From contig NZ_CP081849.1 of the NCBI RefSeq assembly GCF_018982885.2, positions 372,001 to 436,000 on the forward strand: a DNA stretch of 64,000 bases. Direction: 5' to 3'. The DNA is from Polymorphobacter megasporae. GTDB lineage: Bacteria; Pseudomonadota; Alphaproteobacteria; Sphingomonadales; Sphingomonadaceae. Under the pieces are notes generated by a model. It worked only from the letters and a program-made list of their open reading frames with translations, was not told the DNA's origin and did no database searches. Both the position numbers and the translations under genes were made by a program. Numbering within the stretch: position 1 is the stretch's first letter; every line of letters begins with the position of its first letter. Shown here piece after piece: positions 27,384 through 37,300 of this stretch.

Positions 27384-27815
27384 TTAGTAGAAGTTTTCGA
27401 CCCGTGGGGTCGGAGCTCGGCATGCGCGATGGTTGCCGTGCCGACATGCGCGTACCTGAGTCCGCCAAGATGCCATCGCATCCGCATATGCCATTTGCTG
27501 CCGAAGGTATCGGCGATCGTACCGGTTGACCGCTCTGTGATGAGCCCTCATCGCGGACATATAGGCTTGCCGATCGGCCTGGTACCGTGCGCCGCGATGC
27601 ACACGATGCCGGTAAGCCCGGCGTGCGGATACATAATTTGATGCGCGATTGAGCTGACTGGTCGTTGGCGCTCTGTTTTCCGACGATGTGCTAGCCGGTG
27701 CGTTTTGGATCGATGGTGGTGGGTTCATCTCTGACTGAGCAACAGCTGGCACCGAAAGAGTAAATATGCTGGCAAAAGCCAGGAAGGCGCTCGCCGATTT
27801 TATAAATAAGCTCAT
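27384..27815 (-). CDS. small exported basic protein, unknown (143 aa)
   Basis: Signal peptide FIKSASAFLAFASIFTLSVP with cleavage after VAQ. The mature part is Pro/Ser/Asn-rich at first (SEMNPPPSIQNAPASTSSEN) and then strongly basic and Arg/Tyr/His-rich (SARRAYRHRVHRGARYQAD). A C-terminal pair of cysteines could form a disulfide. I do not recognise a family; the composition recalls small alphaproteobacterial periplasmic proteins. It is monocistronic, next to the split MscS gene. Confidence 0.55.
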   Translation of the reverse strand: MSLFIKSASAFLAFASIFTLSVPAVAQSEMNPPPSIQNAPASTSSENRAPTTSQLNRASNYVSARRAYRHRVHRGARYQADRQAYMSAMRAHHRAVNRYDRRYLRQQMAYADAMASWRTQVRACRHGNHRACRAPTPRVENFY

Positions 27816-27826
27816 GAAACGGTTTC

Positions 27827-29196
27827 CTAAAATGAGACATCGTTGGAGATGCCGGACATTATAATAACCGGCGCTCGCTCGACAGGTTCCGTCTGGAACT
27901 GCCGTCCGACCATGGTCGCGTCATCAAGCTGTGAATTTGCTTGGCGCGAAAGCAACTCGGTCAGATCTGCGGAACTGCCAATCGTCCGTTTTGCGTCGTC
28001 AACGACGAGGTCGGCATGCCGCCGAAGCGTTGCTAAACGCGTCGCGTCACGCTCGCAGCTGGCGACCGCAGCCAATACCTCGATCATTCGAATGAGGACA
28101 GCTGCGCTACCGGCAGCGTTTGCCGGATCATATGGAACATCGCATCAGCAATGCCGTCGTACGATGAAGCGGATGTCCGCAGTGCCGGAGTGCCCTCGTG
28201 GTACGTGATGCCAGTCGGCAGAAACCGGGGGACGATGTCGAAGAGGGTCGCACCCATGCGGTCCAGCACGCTGATTGCGGTGTGCGGGTCGTTGATCCCG
28301 GGCGATAGCGCCCGCACCGCAATCTCAACAAGCTGCCGAATCGGATATTCAAGATCGGCGCGACTGACGCGCTGCGCGCCCAGCGCTGTCGCTCGCCGGA
28401 TCGCTTCGCCGATGCCCTCGACCCCAGGCTCGACACGAGCGATCACCGCCCCCGGGAACACGAAGTCGCCCGGACGGACGAGCAACTCGATTCTGACCCC
28501 ATTTGCTGCGGCCCACTCGGCGAGCGCATCGCGATCAAGCTTTTGCAGATAGCCACGGCGCGGATCGGTAACGGCAACTGCCGCTGTCCCAAGCTTAGAC
28601 CATAAGACCGAATGAGGCGCATTTGCCAGCGTCGACGACGCGAGTGCCTCGTTGACGTCTTCGCTGACTAATTCGATGACGGTGTCGACGTTGATCCGGC
28701 CGGCCATATGACCGACGAAGAAGACAAGCGTTCCGACGCACAGGAAGGCAAGAAGGATGCCTACCGTCATGGACACGTGTGGGACGAAGACGCCTTCGCC
28801 CTGCGTTCGGACGGTGCGCAAAACCATCAGCGCGTAGGAAAATGTGCCGAGAAAGGCACCAAGCGTAAATTGGTTGCCGCGGTCGCTGACGAAGTTGCGA
28901 AGTAAGCGCGGTCCCATCTGCCCGGCTGCCATCGAAAGCGCAGCGATGGTGATCGAGAACACCGTACCTGCGACACCGATCGTCGAGGAGGCGACCGCGC
29001 CGAGCAGCGTCCGCGCGCCGGTCCCGCCGCCATTGTAAAGCCACGGACTGTCGATCAGAGCCTGAGAAATCCGCCCGCTACGATCGAGCTCGACGAGACC
29101 GAGTGCCAGTGCGATGCCGGCGACGACCAGCATGGCCGGAACCAGCCAGAATGTTTCGGCGAGATTCCCCAAGAACTGTCTGATGCGGGCGTTCAT
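27827..29196 (-). pseudogene. DUF2254 membrane protein with a C-terminal frameshift
   Basis: A predicted inner-membrane protein of family DUF2254. Two N-terminal helices, a VFSITIAALSMAAGQMGPRL segment, two further helices, and a long soluble region with DPRRGYLQKLD and SPGINDPHTAISVLDRM are all typical. The frame stops early at 28084, but the expected C-terminal helices continue in another frame (NAAGSAAVLIRMIEVLAAVA, then LATLRRHADLVVDDAKRTIG) to 27827. A single lost base near 28118-28121 explains this; adding one base restores a ~456-residue protein. It may be a true mutation or a sequencing slip. It is downstream of, and close to, the carrier gene at 29206, likely cotranscribed. Confidence 0.8.
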
Positions 29197-29205
29197 ACAT
29201 CCCCT

Positions 29206-30420
29206 CTAGCCGCCAGCGGGCGCGCCGACGAGAGCGGCGACGATGCAGATCAGCCCCACCAGGGCAAAACCAGACTGGAGCAGCGCCGAACCGGCCCGGG
29301 TCCGGCGCGACACCCATACCGCGAGGCCGGCCTGGACCGCGTAGAACAGCGCGAAGGCGCGCGACGATAGTGCGATGACTTCGAATGGGTCGGTCAGCCA
29401 AACCACCGAGATCGTGAGCGCATTGGCCACGAGGAAAGCAGTCCGCACTCCCAATTTTCGGCGCGACACCTCGATGATGAGTCCGCCCGAGCCGATCGAG
29501 TCAGCGATCGCTGCACTGAGCTGGCTGAACACCGCGCCCACGAGCACGAACACACCCATGATTGGCGCGACGAGCGCCATGATATCGAGGATGCCGGCGA
29601 CCCCTTCGGCATGGGTGGCCTGCTGTAGAAACGGCGTCAGCAAGCCAAGACACGCGAGGTAGATCGCCGACGATAGCAATTGCGCGTAGCGCATGGTGCG
29701 AACTCGGGTCGCCTGATCGTAGCTCTCTCCGAGATAACGCGACGTCTCGAAGCCCTGGACCGTAATCAGAAGGCCGAGCAGCAGCGGAATCGAGGTGAGC
29801 GAGACTTTCGCCGGCGGCAAGTCGAGCGAGGCTGCGGCGTGGCTCGCCCACCATACGGCGAGTCCGGTCAGCAGTCCGGCGATAATGCCCAGCTTGACTG
29901 CAACGGTCGCATGCGCAGCATGCTCGATGCGTTTGAGCTCGCCGGAATAGGTCAGCAGGGTAAGGGCGACAATGATCAGGGATACGAGAACATTCGCGAC
30001 GATAGCGTGATGGCTCACAGGGAACGGCACCGACTTGAGCACAAACTCAGCGAGCAACTTGAGATAATATGCGACGGACACCGAGTAGGCGATTGCCAGC
30101 AGGAATTGACCGACCCGCATCGCCCACGCGAACGGGTCATTGAGCGTCAAGGTTGCCGCGTGGTCTTCAACATGGACGATATTGAATCGTATGACGACCC
30201 CAACGGCATAGGCGAGCGCCAGAAGGGCCGCCATTGCGGGTAGAGCCGCCGCGCCGAATTCACGCGCGAGCAGGGGGCCGCAGATCAGGAAGCCACTGCC
30301 GATGATCGAAGCAAGCGGGGTCACCGTCGCTTTCCAGCCGGTCGAGCGCGCCAGGGGACCGATGCTGAGCAGAGCGGTCACCGCAAGTGCAGCGACGCAG
30401 GCGAGAATTACGATCAGCAT
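29206..30420 (-). CDS. APC-like membrane carrier, full length (404 aa)
   Basis: A polytopic carrier with about eleven hydrophobic segments and a GSGFLICGPL segment in the first conserved helix, as in APC/LeuT-fold carriers. It is paralogous to 22420-23523 and keeps the N-terminal helix (ILACVAALAVTALLSIGPL) that the other lacks. I cannot name a substrate; the family is not one I recognise firmly. It ends 9 bases before the DUF2254 start, so the two are probably one operon. A divergent MscS-type channel starts 105 bases upstream. Neighbours suggest a role in ion or pH homeostasis. Confidence 0.65.
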   Translation of the reverse strand: MLIVILACVAALAVTALLSIGPLARSTGWKATVTPLASIIGSGFLICGPLLAREFGAAALPAMAALLALAYAVGVVIRFNIVHVEDHAATLTLNDPFAWAMRVGQFLLAIAYSVSVAYYLKLLAEFVLKSVPFPVSHHAIVANVLVSLIIVALTLLTYSGELKRIEHAAHATVAVKLGIIAGLLTGLAVWWASHAAASLDLPPAKVSLTSIPLLLGLLITVQGFETSRYLGESYDQATRVRTMRYAQLLSSAIYLACLGLLTPFLQQATHAEGVAGILDIMALVAPIMGVFVLVGAVFSQLSAAIADSIGSGGLIIEVSRRKLGVRTAFLVANALTISVVWLTDPFEVIALSSRAFALFYAVQAGLAVWVSRRTRAGSALLQSGFALVGLICIVAALVGAPAGG

Positions 30421-30524
30421 CGACGGGCCGCCTTTCGGGCAAAACCCGTTAGATGGGTGGAGAACTTTAGCGTCGTGCCATTACGAGCTGGTTGTGCCAA
30501 GCCTCGACGCTCTCGGGAGAAGAC

Positions 30525-31799
30525 GTGGATCTATTGCTGAAATTGCGCGCGCTCGGACTGCCCCTCCCCGCGGTGCCGGAATTCCGCGATATTGCGACTA
30601 CGGTCACGGTGATCCTCGTCGCCGTGACGGTCGGGTGGCTCACTGGGCGTGCCGCGGCGCTGCCGCTGACTCACCTCCTTCAGCGCGCCACCGGGCGCCC
30701 CGGCGGCGCGACGCTCGGCGACCGCATTCGCCGACTGCTGCGCAGCGGAATCGCCGGACTGCTGATGGTCGTTGGCAGCGCCGCAATTCCTGCGGGTGGA
30801 TATGCAGCGCTGCTGCTCGCGGCAACGACTGGGCTGACGCTTGCCGTCTTCGCATATCGCGTCGCCCAAGCTGTCGGTTTGCGTTCTGGAGCGGCGATGA
30901 CCGCCGGGGCGGTGGTCCTCGTGACCGGTGCGGCATCAATGCTCGGCGGACTGCATTCGCTAACGGTGAGCCTCGACGCTTTCGCGTTTAAAGTCGGCAC
31001 GCATCGCCTGTCGCTGCTCGGCGTGATCAATTTTGGATTGGTGGCGGTTGTCCTTTTCGTGCTGGCGCGGTTCCTCAACCGCGTCCTTGGTCACACGATC
31101 GAGCGGATGAGCGGGTTCGATTCTTCCCAACGCGCATTGTTGCAGAAATTGGCAGGCATCGTCGTCGTCGTGGCGGCGATCCTGTTCGGCATCGATCTTC
31201 TCGGCATAGATCTGACCGCGCTTACCGTCTTCTCGGGCGCGTTCGGCTTAGCGGTCGGTTTCGGGCTGCAGAAAACCTTTGGCAACCTGATCGCCGGGGT
31301 CATTCTGCTGATGGATCGGTCGATCAAGCCAGGGGACGTCATCGTCGTCGGCAACACCTTCGGCAGCGTCAACAAGATCGGCGTGCGCGCGGTCTCGGTG
31401 GTCACCCGCGACGGTAAGGAACACCTCATTCCGAACGAGAAATTGATGACCGATCCGGTTGAGAATTGGTCGTACAGCAGTCCGAACATTCGCGTGCACA
31501 TTCCAGTCGGCGTTGCCTACAACTGCGACCTCGCTCTGGCGCAGCGTCTCATGATCGAGGCGGCGACCGCGTCCGAGCGCGTTCTCGCCGAGCCGCGACC
31601 GACCGTCTGGCTGATGGCGTTCGGTGAAAGTTCGGTCGACCATGAAATCCTTGCGTGGATCAGGGACCCGGAGGCGGGCGTTGGCAATGTCCGCTCCGAA
31701 ATTCTCAATCGCCTGTGGATTTCATTCCGCGAGCACGGCATCGAAATTCCGTTCGCGCAGCGTGACATCAATATTCGCAGCCTGCCGTCTCAGCCCTAG
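30525..31799 (+). CDS. MscS-family mechanosensitive channel (424 aa)
   Basis: A small-conductance mechanosensitive channel with extra N-terminal helices. The GTG at 30525 follows GGGAGAAG and is preferred over TTG at 30492. Four to five hydrophobic helices precede the pore-lining helix (FSGAFGLAVGFGLQKTFGN) and the beta domain (IKPGDVIVVGNTFGSVNKIG and HLIPNEKLMTDPVENWSYS). The C-terminal alpha/beta domain is complete. It opens on membrane tension to release solutes. Its stop overlaps that of the convergent SLC13-type gene by four bases (CTAG). Confidence 0.92.
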   Translation: MDLLLKLRALGLPLPAVPEFRDIATTVTVILVAVTVGWLTGRAAALPLTHLLQRATGRPGGATLGDRIRRLLRSGIAGLLMVVGSAAIPAGGYAALLLAATTGLTLAVFAYRVAQAVGLRSGAAMTAGAVVLVTGAASMLGGLHSLTVSLDAFAFKVGTHRLSLLGVINFGLVAVVLFVLARFLNRVLGHTIERMSGFDSSQRALLQKLAGIVVVVAAILFGIDLLGIDLTALTVFSGAFGLAVGFGLQKTFGNLIAGVILLMDRSIKPGDVIVVGNTFGSVNKIGVRAVSVVTRDGKEHLIPNEKLMTDPVENWSYSSPNIRVHIPVGVAYNCDLALAQRLMIEAATASERVLAEPRPTVWLMAFGESSVDHEILAWIRDPEAGVGNVRSEILNRLWISFREHGIEIPFAQRDINIRSLPSQP

Positions 31800-33508
31800 C
31801 CAAGCGTCAGCACCGCCCCAGTGATCAGGACCACCAGCATAACGAGCGGTGCGCCCATCCGGGCATAGTCGCTGAACCGGTAGCCGCCGGGGCCCATCAC
31901 CAGCAAGTTGTTCTGATGGCCGATCGGCGTCAGGAAGTCCGCGGACGCTCCCACGAGAACGGCGAGAAGCGCGGCATCCGGGCTGACACCGAGCATCCCT
32001 GCGGCGTCGATCGCCAGCGGCCCCATGATGATCGCGGTGGCCACGTTGTTGAGAAAGATCGATAGCAAAATGGTGACGGCGCAGATCGCCATCAGCACCA
32101 GCGGTAGCGGTGCGCCTGTCAGCAATTGGGCAAGAAGCTTGGCCGCCGTTGCTGCGGCTCCGCTCGTCTCAAAGCTTTGGCCCACCGGGATCATCGCCGC
32201 GAGCAGCACGACCACGCTCCAGTCGATCGAGCGGTAGATTTCGTCTGCGGCGATCAGCCGGGTTGCCGCCAGTGTGACCGCAGCCCCGAGAAACGCCAAC
32301 GCTGGCGAGACATGGCCTAAGACGATTGCGGCGATCGCGCAGATGAATATCGCTAGAATTGCCAGTGCGCGCCGCCGATCAATCGGCACGGGATCGAGTC
32401 GATCGATCTCCAGCAACCGTGCGCTGGTCGAAAACCGCGTCAAGGCATCCGGTTCGCCTCGCACGAAAAGCTGGTCGCCGGCTTCGATGCGAAGCGTCGC
32501 GAGCGGCACGCGCTGGCGAGCGGCCCGGGGACCGGCGGCGACCACGGCCAGTTCGTGGTTGCTCCGAATCCGAACAGCTTCATGACTTAGACCAATGAGG
32601 AATGAGCCATGGGCGACAGCCACGCGGGCGGTCACCCCGTTCGCTACTAACGCGGGATCGAGCGAACTTAGCAGGCCGGTCGCTTCGGCTAAGCTCCACT
32701 GATTACCCCGTGACAAAAGCAGTAGCGTATCGTCCGTGGCGAGATCGCCGGTCGCAGGTAAGCGGGCATCGTTCCGATAGGCTGCAAGCAACCGCACCGA
32801 CATGCTCCGCAATCGCGCCAGAAGGGCATCGCGGGGCAATGCGGTTTTCGCGGTCAACTCAAAGACCCGCCATGGCACCCGAGCGAGGTCGCGGGCCGAT
32901 TGACGAATCGGCAGCAGCCGCCAGCCGATTAGCCCTAGATAGATAAGGCCGGCCACGGCCACAGCGCCGCCGACCGGGGCCATCTGGAAAAAGCCGAAGG
33001 GTGCGCCCAACTCGGTTTCACGGACTGACGAAAGGATCAGGTTGGCCGGCGTGCCGATCAGCGTTGTCATGCCGCCGTGGATCGTCGCGAAGGCGAGAGG
33101 CATGAGCGTGGCTGCCGGCGCGCGCTTGCTTTGCCGCGCGATTTCGGTCGCGATCGGCATGGTGATGACCAGCGCCGCAATATTGTTCATGAAAGCGGAC
33201 AACGCCGCACCGACCAGCAGCAGGGTAGAAAGCCGGACCGCGAAACCGGCGGTTGCGGGCACAATATTTCGCGCAACGGCAGCGGCGATGCCCGACAACT
33301 CGACCGCACGCCCGACAACGAGGACCGCAGCAACCGAGATGACCGCAGGGTCGGCGAATCCTGCCAGCGCCTTCTCCGGCGTCGTCAATCCGGCGAACAG
33401 GCAAGCGAACAGCGCCAATAAGGCAACGAGGTCGTGGCGAACCTTTTCTGAGACGAACATTGCAAGGGCAAACACGAGGATAAGCGTGCTGAGGATCGCG
33501 GGGCTCAA
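31796..33508 (-). CDS. SLC13/DASS-type anion transporter with TrkA-C domain (570 aa)
   Basis: An ion transporter of the ArsB/NhaD/SLC13 superfamily: two transmembrane halves separated by a soluble insert. The first half carries SAFMNNIAALVITMPIA and TTLIGTPANLIL; the second has LNNVATAIIMGPLAID and TPIGHQNNLLVMGPGGY. The insert (about 215-400) contains RCK_C/TrkA-C-like segments (FELTAKTALPRDALLA, LATLRIEAGDQLFVRGE). Such proteins import sulfate, dicarboxylates or similar anions. The start is TTG at 33508, overlapping the nhaP-like stop as TTGA, since the residues upstream are a shadow of that gene. It is the third gene of a coupled operon. Confidence 0.85.
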   Translation of the reverse strand: MSPAILSTLILVFALAMFVSEKVRHDLVALLALFACLFAGLTTPEKALAGFADPAVISVAAVLVVGRAVELSGIAAAVARNIVPATAGFAVRLSTLLLVGAALSAFMNNIAALVITMPIATEIARQSKRAPAATLMPLAFATIHGGMTTLIGTPANLILSSVRETELGAPFGFFQMAPVGGAVAVAGLIYLGLIGWRLLPIRQSARDLARVPWRVFELTAKTALPRDALLARLRSMSVRLLAAYRNDARLPATGDLATDDTLLLLSRGNQWSLAEATGLLSSLDPALVANGVTARVAVAHGSFLIGLSHEAVRIRSNHELAVVAAGPRAARQRVPLATLRIEAGDQLFVRGEPDALTRFSTSARLLEIDRLDPVPIDRRRALAILAIFICAIAAIVLGHVSPALAFLGAAVTLAATRLIAADEIYRSIDWSVVVLLAAMIPVGQSFETSGAAATAAKLLAQLLTGAPLPLVLMAICAVTILLSIFLNNVATAIIMGPLAIDAAGMLGVSPDAALLAVLVGASADFLTPIGHQNNLLVMGPGGYRFSDYARMGAPLVMLVVLITGAVLTLG

Positions 33509-34782
33509 TCGTCTGCACCGTCGGCGCGGCTGGATTTCCAGCGCAGCACTCGCTCGATACTGCCGCCCTGAACGATAACCGAAAACAGCACGATGATGTA
33601 GGTTGCCGCCAGCGATGTGCTGCGTGCCGGGCCTTCGGGCAGGCTCAGCGCGAGGGCAACCGAGATGCCGCCGCGTAGACCACCCCAGATAAGCGTGGTC
33701 GGAGCAAGCGGGCCCAGATTTAGCCACGGCCGCAAAGCATTTAGCGGCACAAGGACCGATACCGCGCGTGCAATCATGACCAATGGGATCGCGGCGACGC
33801 CGGCCAACAAGAGGCGGGGATCGGCAGGAATGGCGACGACTTCGAGCCCGATCAGTAGGAAAAGAACCGCATTGAGGATCTCGTCGATGATCGACCAGAA
33901 TTTAAGCAGATACTCGCTGGTCTTGTCGCTCATCGCCTTGTCGACGACATGGTTGCCGATCAGCAGTCCGGCAGTCGCCATCGCCACCGGGCCGCTGATG
34001 TGCAGCCAGCGGCCGAGCGTATAGCCGCCCATAACCACGGCAAGGCTGATCATGACCTCGACATTGTAATCATCGATTGAACGCATCGCGACGAATGCCA
34101 ACCAGCCGAGGACAAGTCCCATCGCCAGTCCTCCGCCAGCCTCGCGCGCGAACAGCAGGACCGCCCGGCCGGGTTCGAACGCCTGCGAGCCGAGCGCTGT
34201 ACCGAGAATGATCGAGAACAGGACGACCCCGACACCGTCGTTGTAAAGGCTCTCGCCCGCGACCGTCGCTTGCAATGTCGGTGGAACGCTTGTGCGTTTC
34301 AACACCGCCATCACCGCCACTGGGTCGGTCGGACTGATTAGCGCGCCGAAGACAAGGCACCAGACCAGTGGCACCGGCAACCCGATCGCTGCAGTGATGA
34401 GCAGAAAGCCGCCAGCGACGATCGCCGTCGACATGAGAACGCCGACGGTGCTCAGCGTGACGACCCCAAGACGGCCGCGCTTCATCGCGGTCCAGTCGAC
34501 ATGCAAAGCGCCCGCGAACAGCAGGAACGACAGCATTCCGTCCATCAAGGTCGCGTGGAAGTCGATCGCTCTTAAGAAACGCACGATATCGGCGTTGACG
34601 GTCACGTCCGGCAACAGCAGGTCGAGACCGATCACCCCCAGCGATGCCACAGCTCCCATAACCGTCAGGCCAACCGACGGGGGTAACCCGATAAAACGTT
34701 GGTTAATGTAGCCGAGCAGGGCAGCCAGCACGATCAGGATCGCGGCCGCGTCGAAGGGGGTGATCGACACGCCACCGATCAC
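33505..34782 (-). CDS. nhaP: CPA1-family Na+(K+)/H+ antiporter (425 aa)
   Basis: A cation/proton antiporter of the NhaP/CPA1 branch with about twelve helices. The ion-site motifs SPTDPVAVMAVL and ESLYNDGVGVVLF (the ND motif) are intact, as is the late WGGLRGGISVALALSLP helix. It exchanges Na+ or K+ for H+ and contributes to pH and salt tolerance. Its ATG overlaps the stop of the DUF389 gene (ATGA), and its stop overlaps the TTG start of the SLC13-type gene, so the three genes are translationally coupled. Confidence 0.92.
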   Translation of the reverse strand: MIGGVSITPFDAAAILIVLAALLGYINQRFIGLPPSVGLTVMGAVASLGVIGLDLLLPDVTVNADIVRFLRAIDFHATLMDGMLSFLLFAGALHVDWTAMKRGRLGVVTLSTVGVLMSTAIVAGGFLLITAAIGLPVPLVWCLVFGALISPTDPVAVMAVLKRTSVPPTLQATVAGESLYNDGVGVVLFSIILGTALGSQAFEPGRAVLLFAREAGGGLAMGLVLGWLAFVAMRSIDDYNVEVMISLAVVMGGYTLGRWLHISGPVAMATAGLLIGNHVVDKAMSDKTSEYLLKFWSIIDEILNAVLFLLIGLEVVAIPADPRLLLAGVAAIPLVMIARAVSVLVPLNALRPWLNLGPLAPTTLIWGGLRGGISVALALSLPEGPARSTSLAATYIIVLFSVIVQGGSIERVLRWKSSRADGADD

Positions 34783-36332
34783 GGTTCGTCTGTTCCCGAC
34801 GGAGCGACCCGCATGTTGATGATCTGTCCCTGCGGCGGAGCAGCTACCGCCGCGATGTTCTGAGCCTTGAGTAATGCCGCGATCGCGAGGGCCCTGCGTT
34901 CATCGAGCTTTGGTCGAACCGGCACGACCCCGCGCGCCGGTAGGCCGGGCACGATCAGCGCTGGCGCATTCCATCGCTGCGAGGCCCAGAGTGCGAGTGC
35001 GACCGCAGCACGTGCGCGATCATCGAGGGTATCGATGTTATTGGCAAATTGGACTGGTGGGAGGGCGGCGAACGGTGGGACGATGACGATGTCCCAGCCT
35101 TCGGCCGCCGCTGCCGCGCGCGCCTCGAGGGCGCGATATGTCGCGAGACCGGCCCCTGCAAGCGGTGTCGCGGTTGTGGTCGCCCGCTGATGGTCACGGT
35201 CCAAAGTAACACGCGCGGCTGTCGTCCCTGCAGCGAGACCGACCAGCCGCGCTATTTCGGATGCATCCCGCTCCGCAGCATTGTTGGCCTCGGCCTTCTC
35301 GACCTCGGCCCGTTGAGCGGCGAGGGCATCTGCACCGGGTTCGAGCAAGACGCGATCGAGCTGCAGGCTTATTGGCCGGCCGAGCTTGTCGACAAGCGCC
35401 GAGCGAAGATGCGCGTTGCTGATCTGTCGTGCGCGCGGTGCGATCACGACCGCACGGACGACGAGTGGATCACGGGCAAAATCGACGTCGAGCTGACTGA
35501 CTCGAGCCTGCGCACCGAAGCGTTCGATCAGCAGTGTCCTAACCTGACTCACTGTCACAGCCTCGCTTGCGATCTGGCGGAGGGCGAAGGCGAGGGGAAC
35601 CGAGAGTACGACGAACGCTGAGATAAGCAGCAGCGTCTGCATCATACTCTGACGAACCGACAGGGCATGGCCGAAGCCAAAGAAACGCGCCATCGCGGTC
35701 GCTGTCAGTGCAATTGTGACAAAGTTGGTTGCAAATAGCTCGATCGCGCCGGAGAAAACCGGCATATTTCGTGTCGCTAACCCGTAGCCCACGACCGCCA
35801 GCGGGGGCATCAACGCGGTCGCGATGGCGACACCGACGATCGTCTCGCCGCGACCGCGGATGATCGCGAATGTTCCGGCCAACGCAGCGAACAGCGCGAC
35901 CAGCAGATCGAACAAATTCGGCCGGGTGCGCGCTAGAATCTCGGCGGTTGGCGCTTTCAGCGGCGAGGCCAGTACGACTAACGCCGTGAACAAGACGGCA
36001 AGTGCCGCGCCGCCCGCGAGCGCGAGCGATGACCGCCGCACCTCGGCGAAGTCGAAGGTTGCGAGGCCGAAGCCCAGCCCGAGGATGGGGTTCATCAATG
36101 GCGAGATCAACATCGCGCCGATGACGACCGCAGGCGATGACAGCAGCAGCCCCAGCACCGCGATGCCCGCCGACATGAGTGTCATGAAGATGAACCGCGC
36201 CGACCAACCGCTTTCTCCCTCGATCCGCGCGACCACTTCGGCATGATCGATCCCGGCGACGAGCGGCGCGCGCCAGATGTGGAAGAGCCCATTCTTCGGC
36301 ATAGGCATAGCGGCGGCCGGTTGGTCGATCAT
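34779..36332 (-). CDS. DUF389 membrane protein (517 aa)
   Basis: A DUF389 (TIGR00341-like) inner-membrane protein. Six hydrophobic helices occupy residues about 45-270, with the conserved VVIGAMLISPLMNPILGLG and TALMPPLAVVGYGLA segments. The C-terminal ~230 residues are soluble, Ala-rich and include a heptad-like stretch (LAAQRAEVEKAEANNAAERD). The start at 36332 is favoured by AAGGA five bases upstream; 36338 and 36353 are alternatives. It heads the coupled operon with the NhaP-type antiporter and the SLC13-type transporter. Function of the family is unknown; the context points to ion or pH homeostasis. Confidence 0.85.
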   Translation of the reverse strand: MIDQPAAAMPMPKNGLFHIWRAPLVAGIDHAEVVARIEGESGWSARFIFMTLMSAGIAVLGLLLSSPAVVIGAMLISPLMNPILGLGFGLATFDFAEVRRSSLALAGGAALAVLFTALVVLASPLKAPTAEILARTRPNLFDLLVALFAALAGTFAIIRGRGETIVGVAIATALMPPLAVVGYGLATRNMPVFSGAIELFATNFVTIALTATAMARFFGFGHALSVRQSMMQTLLLISAFVVLSVPLAFALRQIASEAVTVSQVRTLLIERFGAQARVSQLDVDFARDPLVVRAVVIAPRARQISNAHLRSALVDKLGRPISLQLDRVLLEPGADALAAQRAEVEKAEANNAAERDASEIARLVGLAAGTTAARVTLDRDHQRATTTATPLAGAGLATYRALEARAAAAAEGWDIVIVPPFAALPPVQFANNIDTLDDRARAAVALALWASQRWNAPALIVPGLPARGVVPVRPKLDERRALAIAALLKAQNIAAVAAPPQGQIINMRVAPSGTDEP

Positions 36333-36508
36333 ATTCATCCTTAGTCGGCACAACTACGATGGCTCGGCAACCGAATTTTCTCGCCTAATGCTTTCGAGGG
36401 GAAAAAGATGGATCAGGTACATGCTCCGCAGCTGGTGGTTTAAACCTTATTCGCATTCGATCGTCGGCTTACAGGCTCGCCGGGCTGGCAACTCGGCTGA
36501 TCGAGCTA

Positions 36509-37300
36509 TTGGCCAATTTCGGCCGACATCGCGCGGTTCGGGATGCGGTAGGGCGGCCCGTCGTTGCGCCGATACGCGCTCGCCAGCCTCAGCTAGCTCG
36601 AAAGTATCTCAACCCGCTCCATCTCGCGATTGGTCTGAAGAGCGACGAACGGGCCGCAGTGATGATCCATCACTATGACTTCCTTGCGACGCGATTTCCT
36701 CCGGTCGCGCTCGGTACGATTTTTGCTCAGGGCATGTGCGTGTGCACACGTGAAACTGTCGTCGGCCAACACCGCGTCGACCTGATTTTTTCGCATCCCA
36801 CCGACAACGAGGGTGAATTGACACTCAACTACACACTCGACGGTGTTCTCTTATCGATTTGCTCGTTTACCTTTGCGCCTGGCTCACTCGTCGCGGCTCA
36901 AGATGAAACGATCATCGCGGTGACGCTCATCGAGGGCGTTCGCGCCAATCTTGATAGCCTGAAGGGAGCGATGCGCACGCTTTGCGGCGTTTCACCTGCA
37001 ATGATCTTCGGCGCCGTTCTGGCGGGAATCGCCGGCCGCTTCGGCATATCTACCCTAGCCGGCGTTGCGGCGAGCGCCCATCCTGCGCGCGATGCGACAA
37101 ACGAGGCGGCGTTCGCTCAGGTCTACGACCTGTATTTCGAGAACATCGGCGGTGTCCAGGCAACGTCGATCTTTTACCGCATCGGGCTACCGCGGCTAGA
37201 AAAGCCGCTCGCTGAGGTTAAACGCAACCGCGCCAGGACAAGGGCGCAACGCGAAATCCGCGCCGGCATCGCGGTTTCTGCCGGCGCGGCTTGTACGTAG
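36509..37300 (+). CDS. VirK/YbjX-type DUF535 protein (263 aa or longer)
   Basis: A cytosolic-looking protein of family DUF535 (VirK/YbjX). The core HLAIGLKSDERAAVMIHHYD is diagnostic, followed by QHRVDLIFSHPTDNEGELTL and LKGAMRTLCGVSPAMI. The start is uncertain: TTG at 36509 is given, but the same frame continues upstream with protein-like residues (YRLAGLATRLIELLANFG) to about 36446 without a clear ATG. Relatives are linked to virulence or membrane stress; the biochemical role is unknown. The 3' end contains a perfect 10 bp stem (37259-37288). The stop TAG at 37298-37300 belongs to the end of a mobile repeat. Confidence 0.75.
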   Translation: MANFGRHRAVRDAVGRPVVAPIRARQPQLARKYLNPLHLAIGLKSDERAAVMIHHYDFLATRFPPVALGTIFAQGMCVCTRETVVGQHRVDLIFSHPTDNEGELTLNYTLDGVLLSICSFTFAPGSLVAAQDETIIAVTLIEGVRANLDSLKGAMRTLCGVSPAMIFGAVLAGIAGRFGISTLAGVAASAHPARDATNEAAFAQVYDLYFENIGGVQATSIFYRIGLPRLEKPLAEVKRNRARTRAQREIRAGIAVSAGAACT

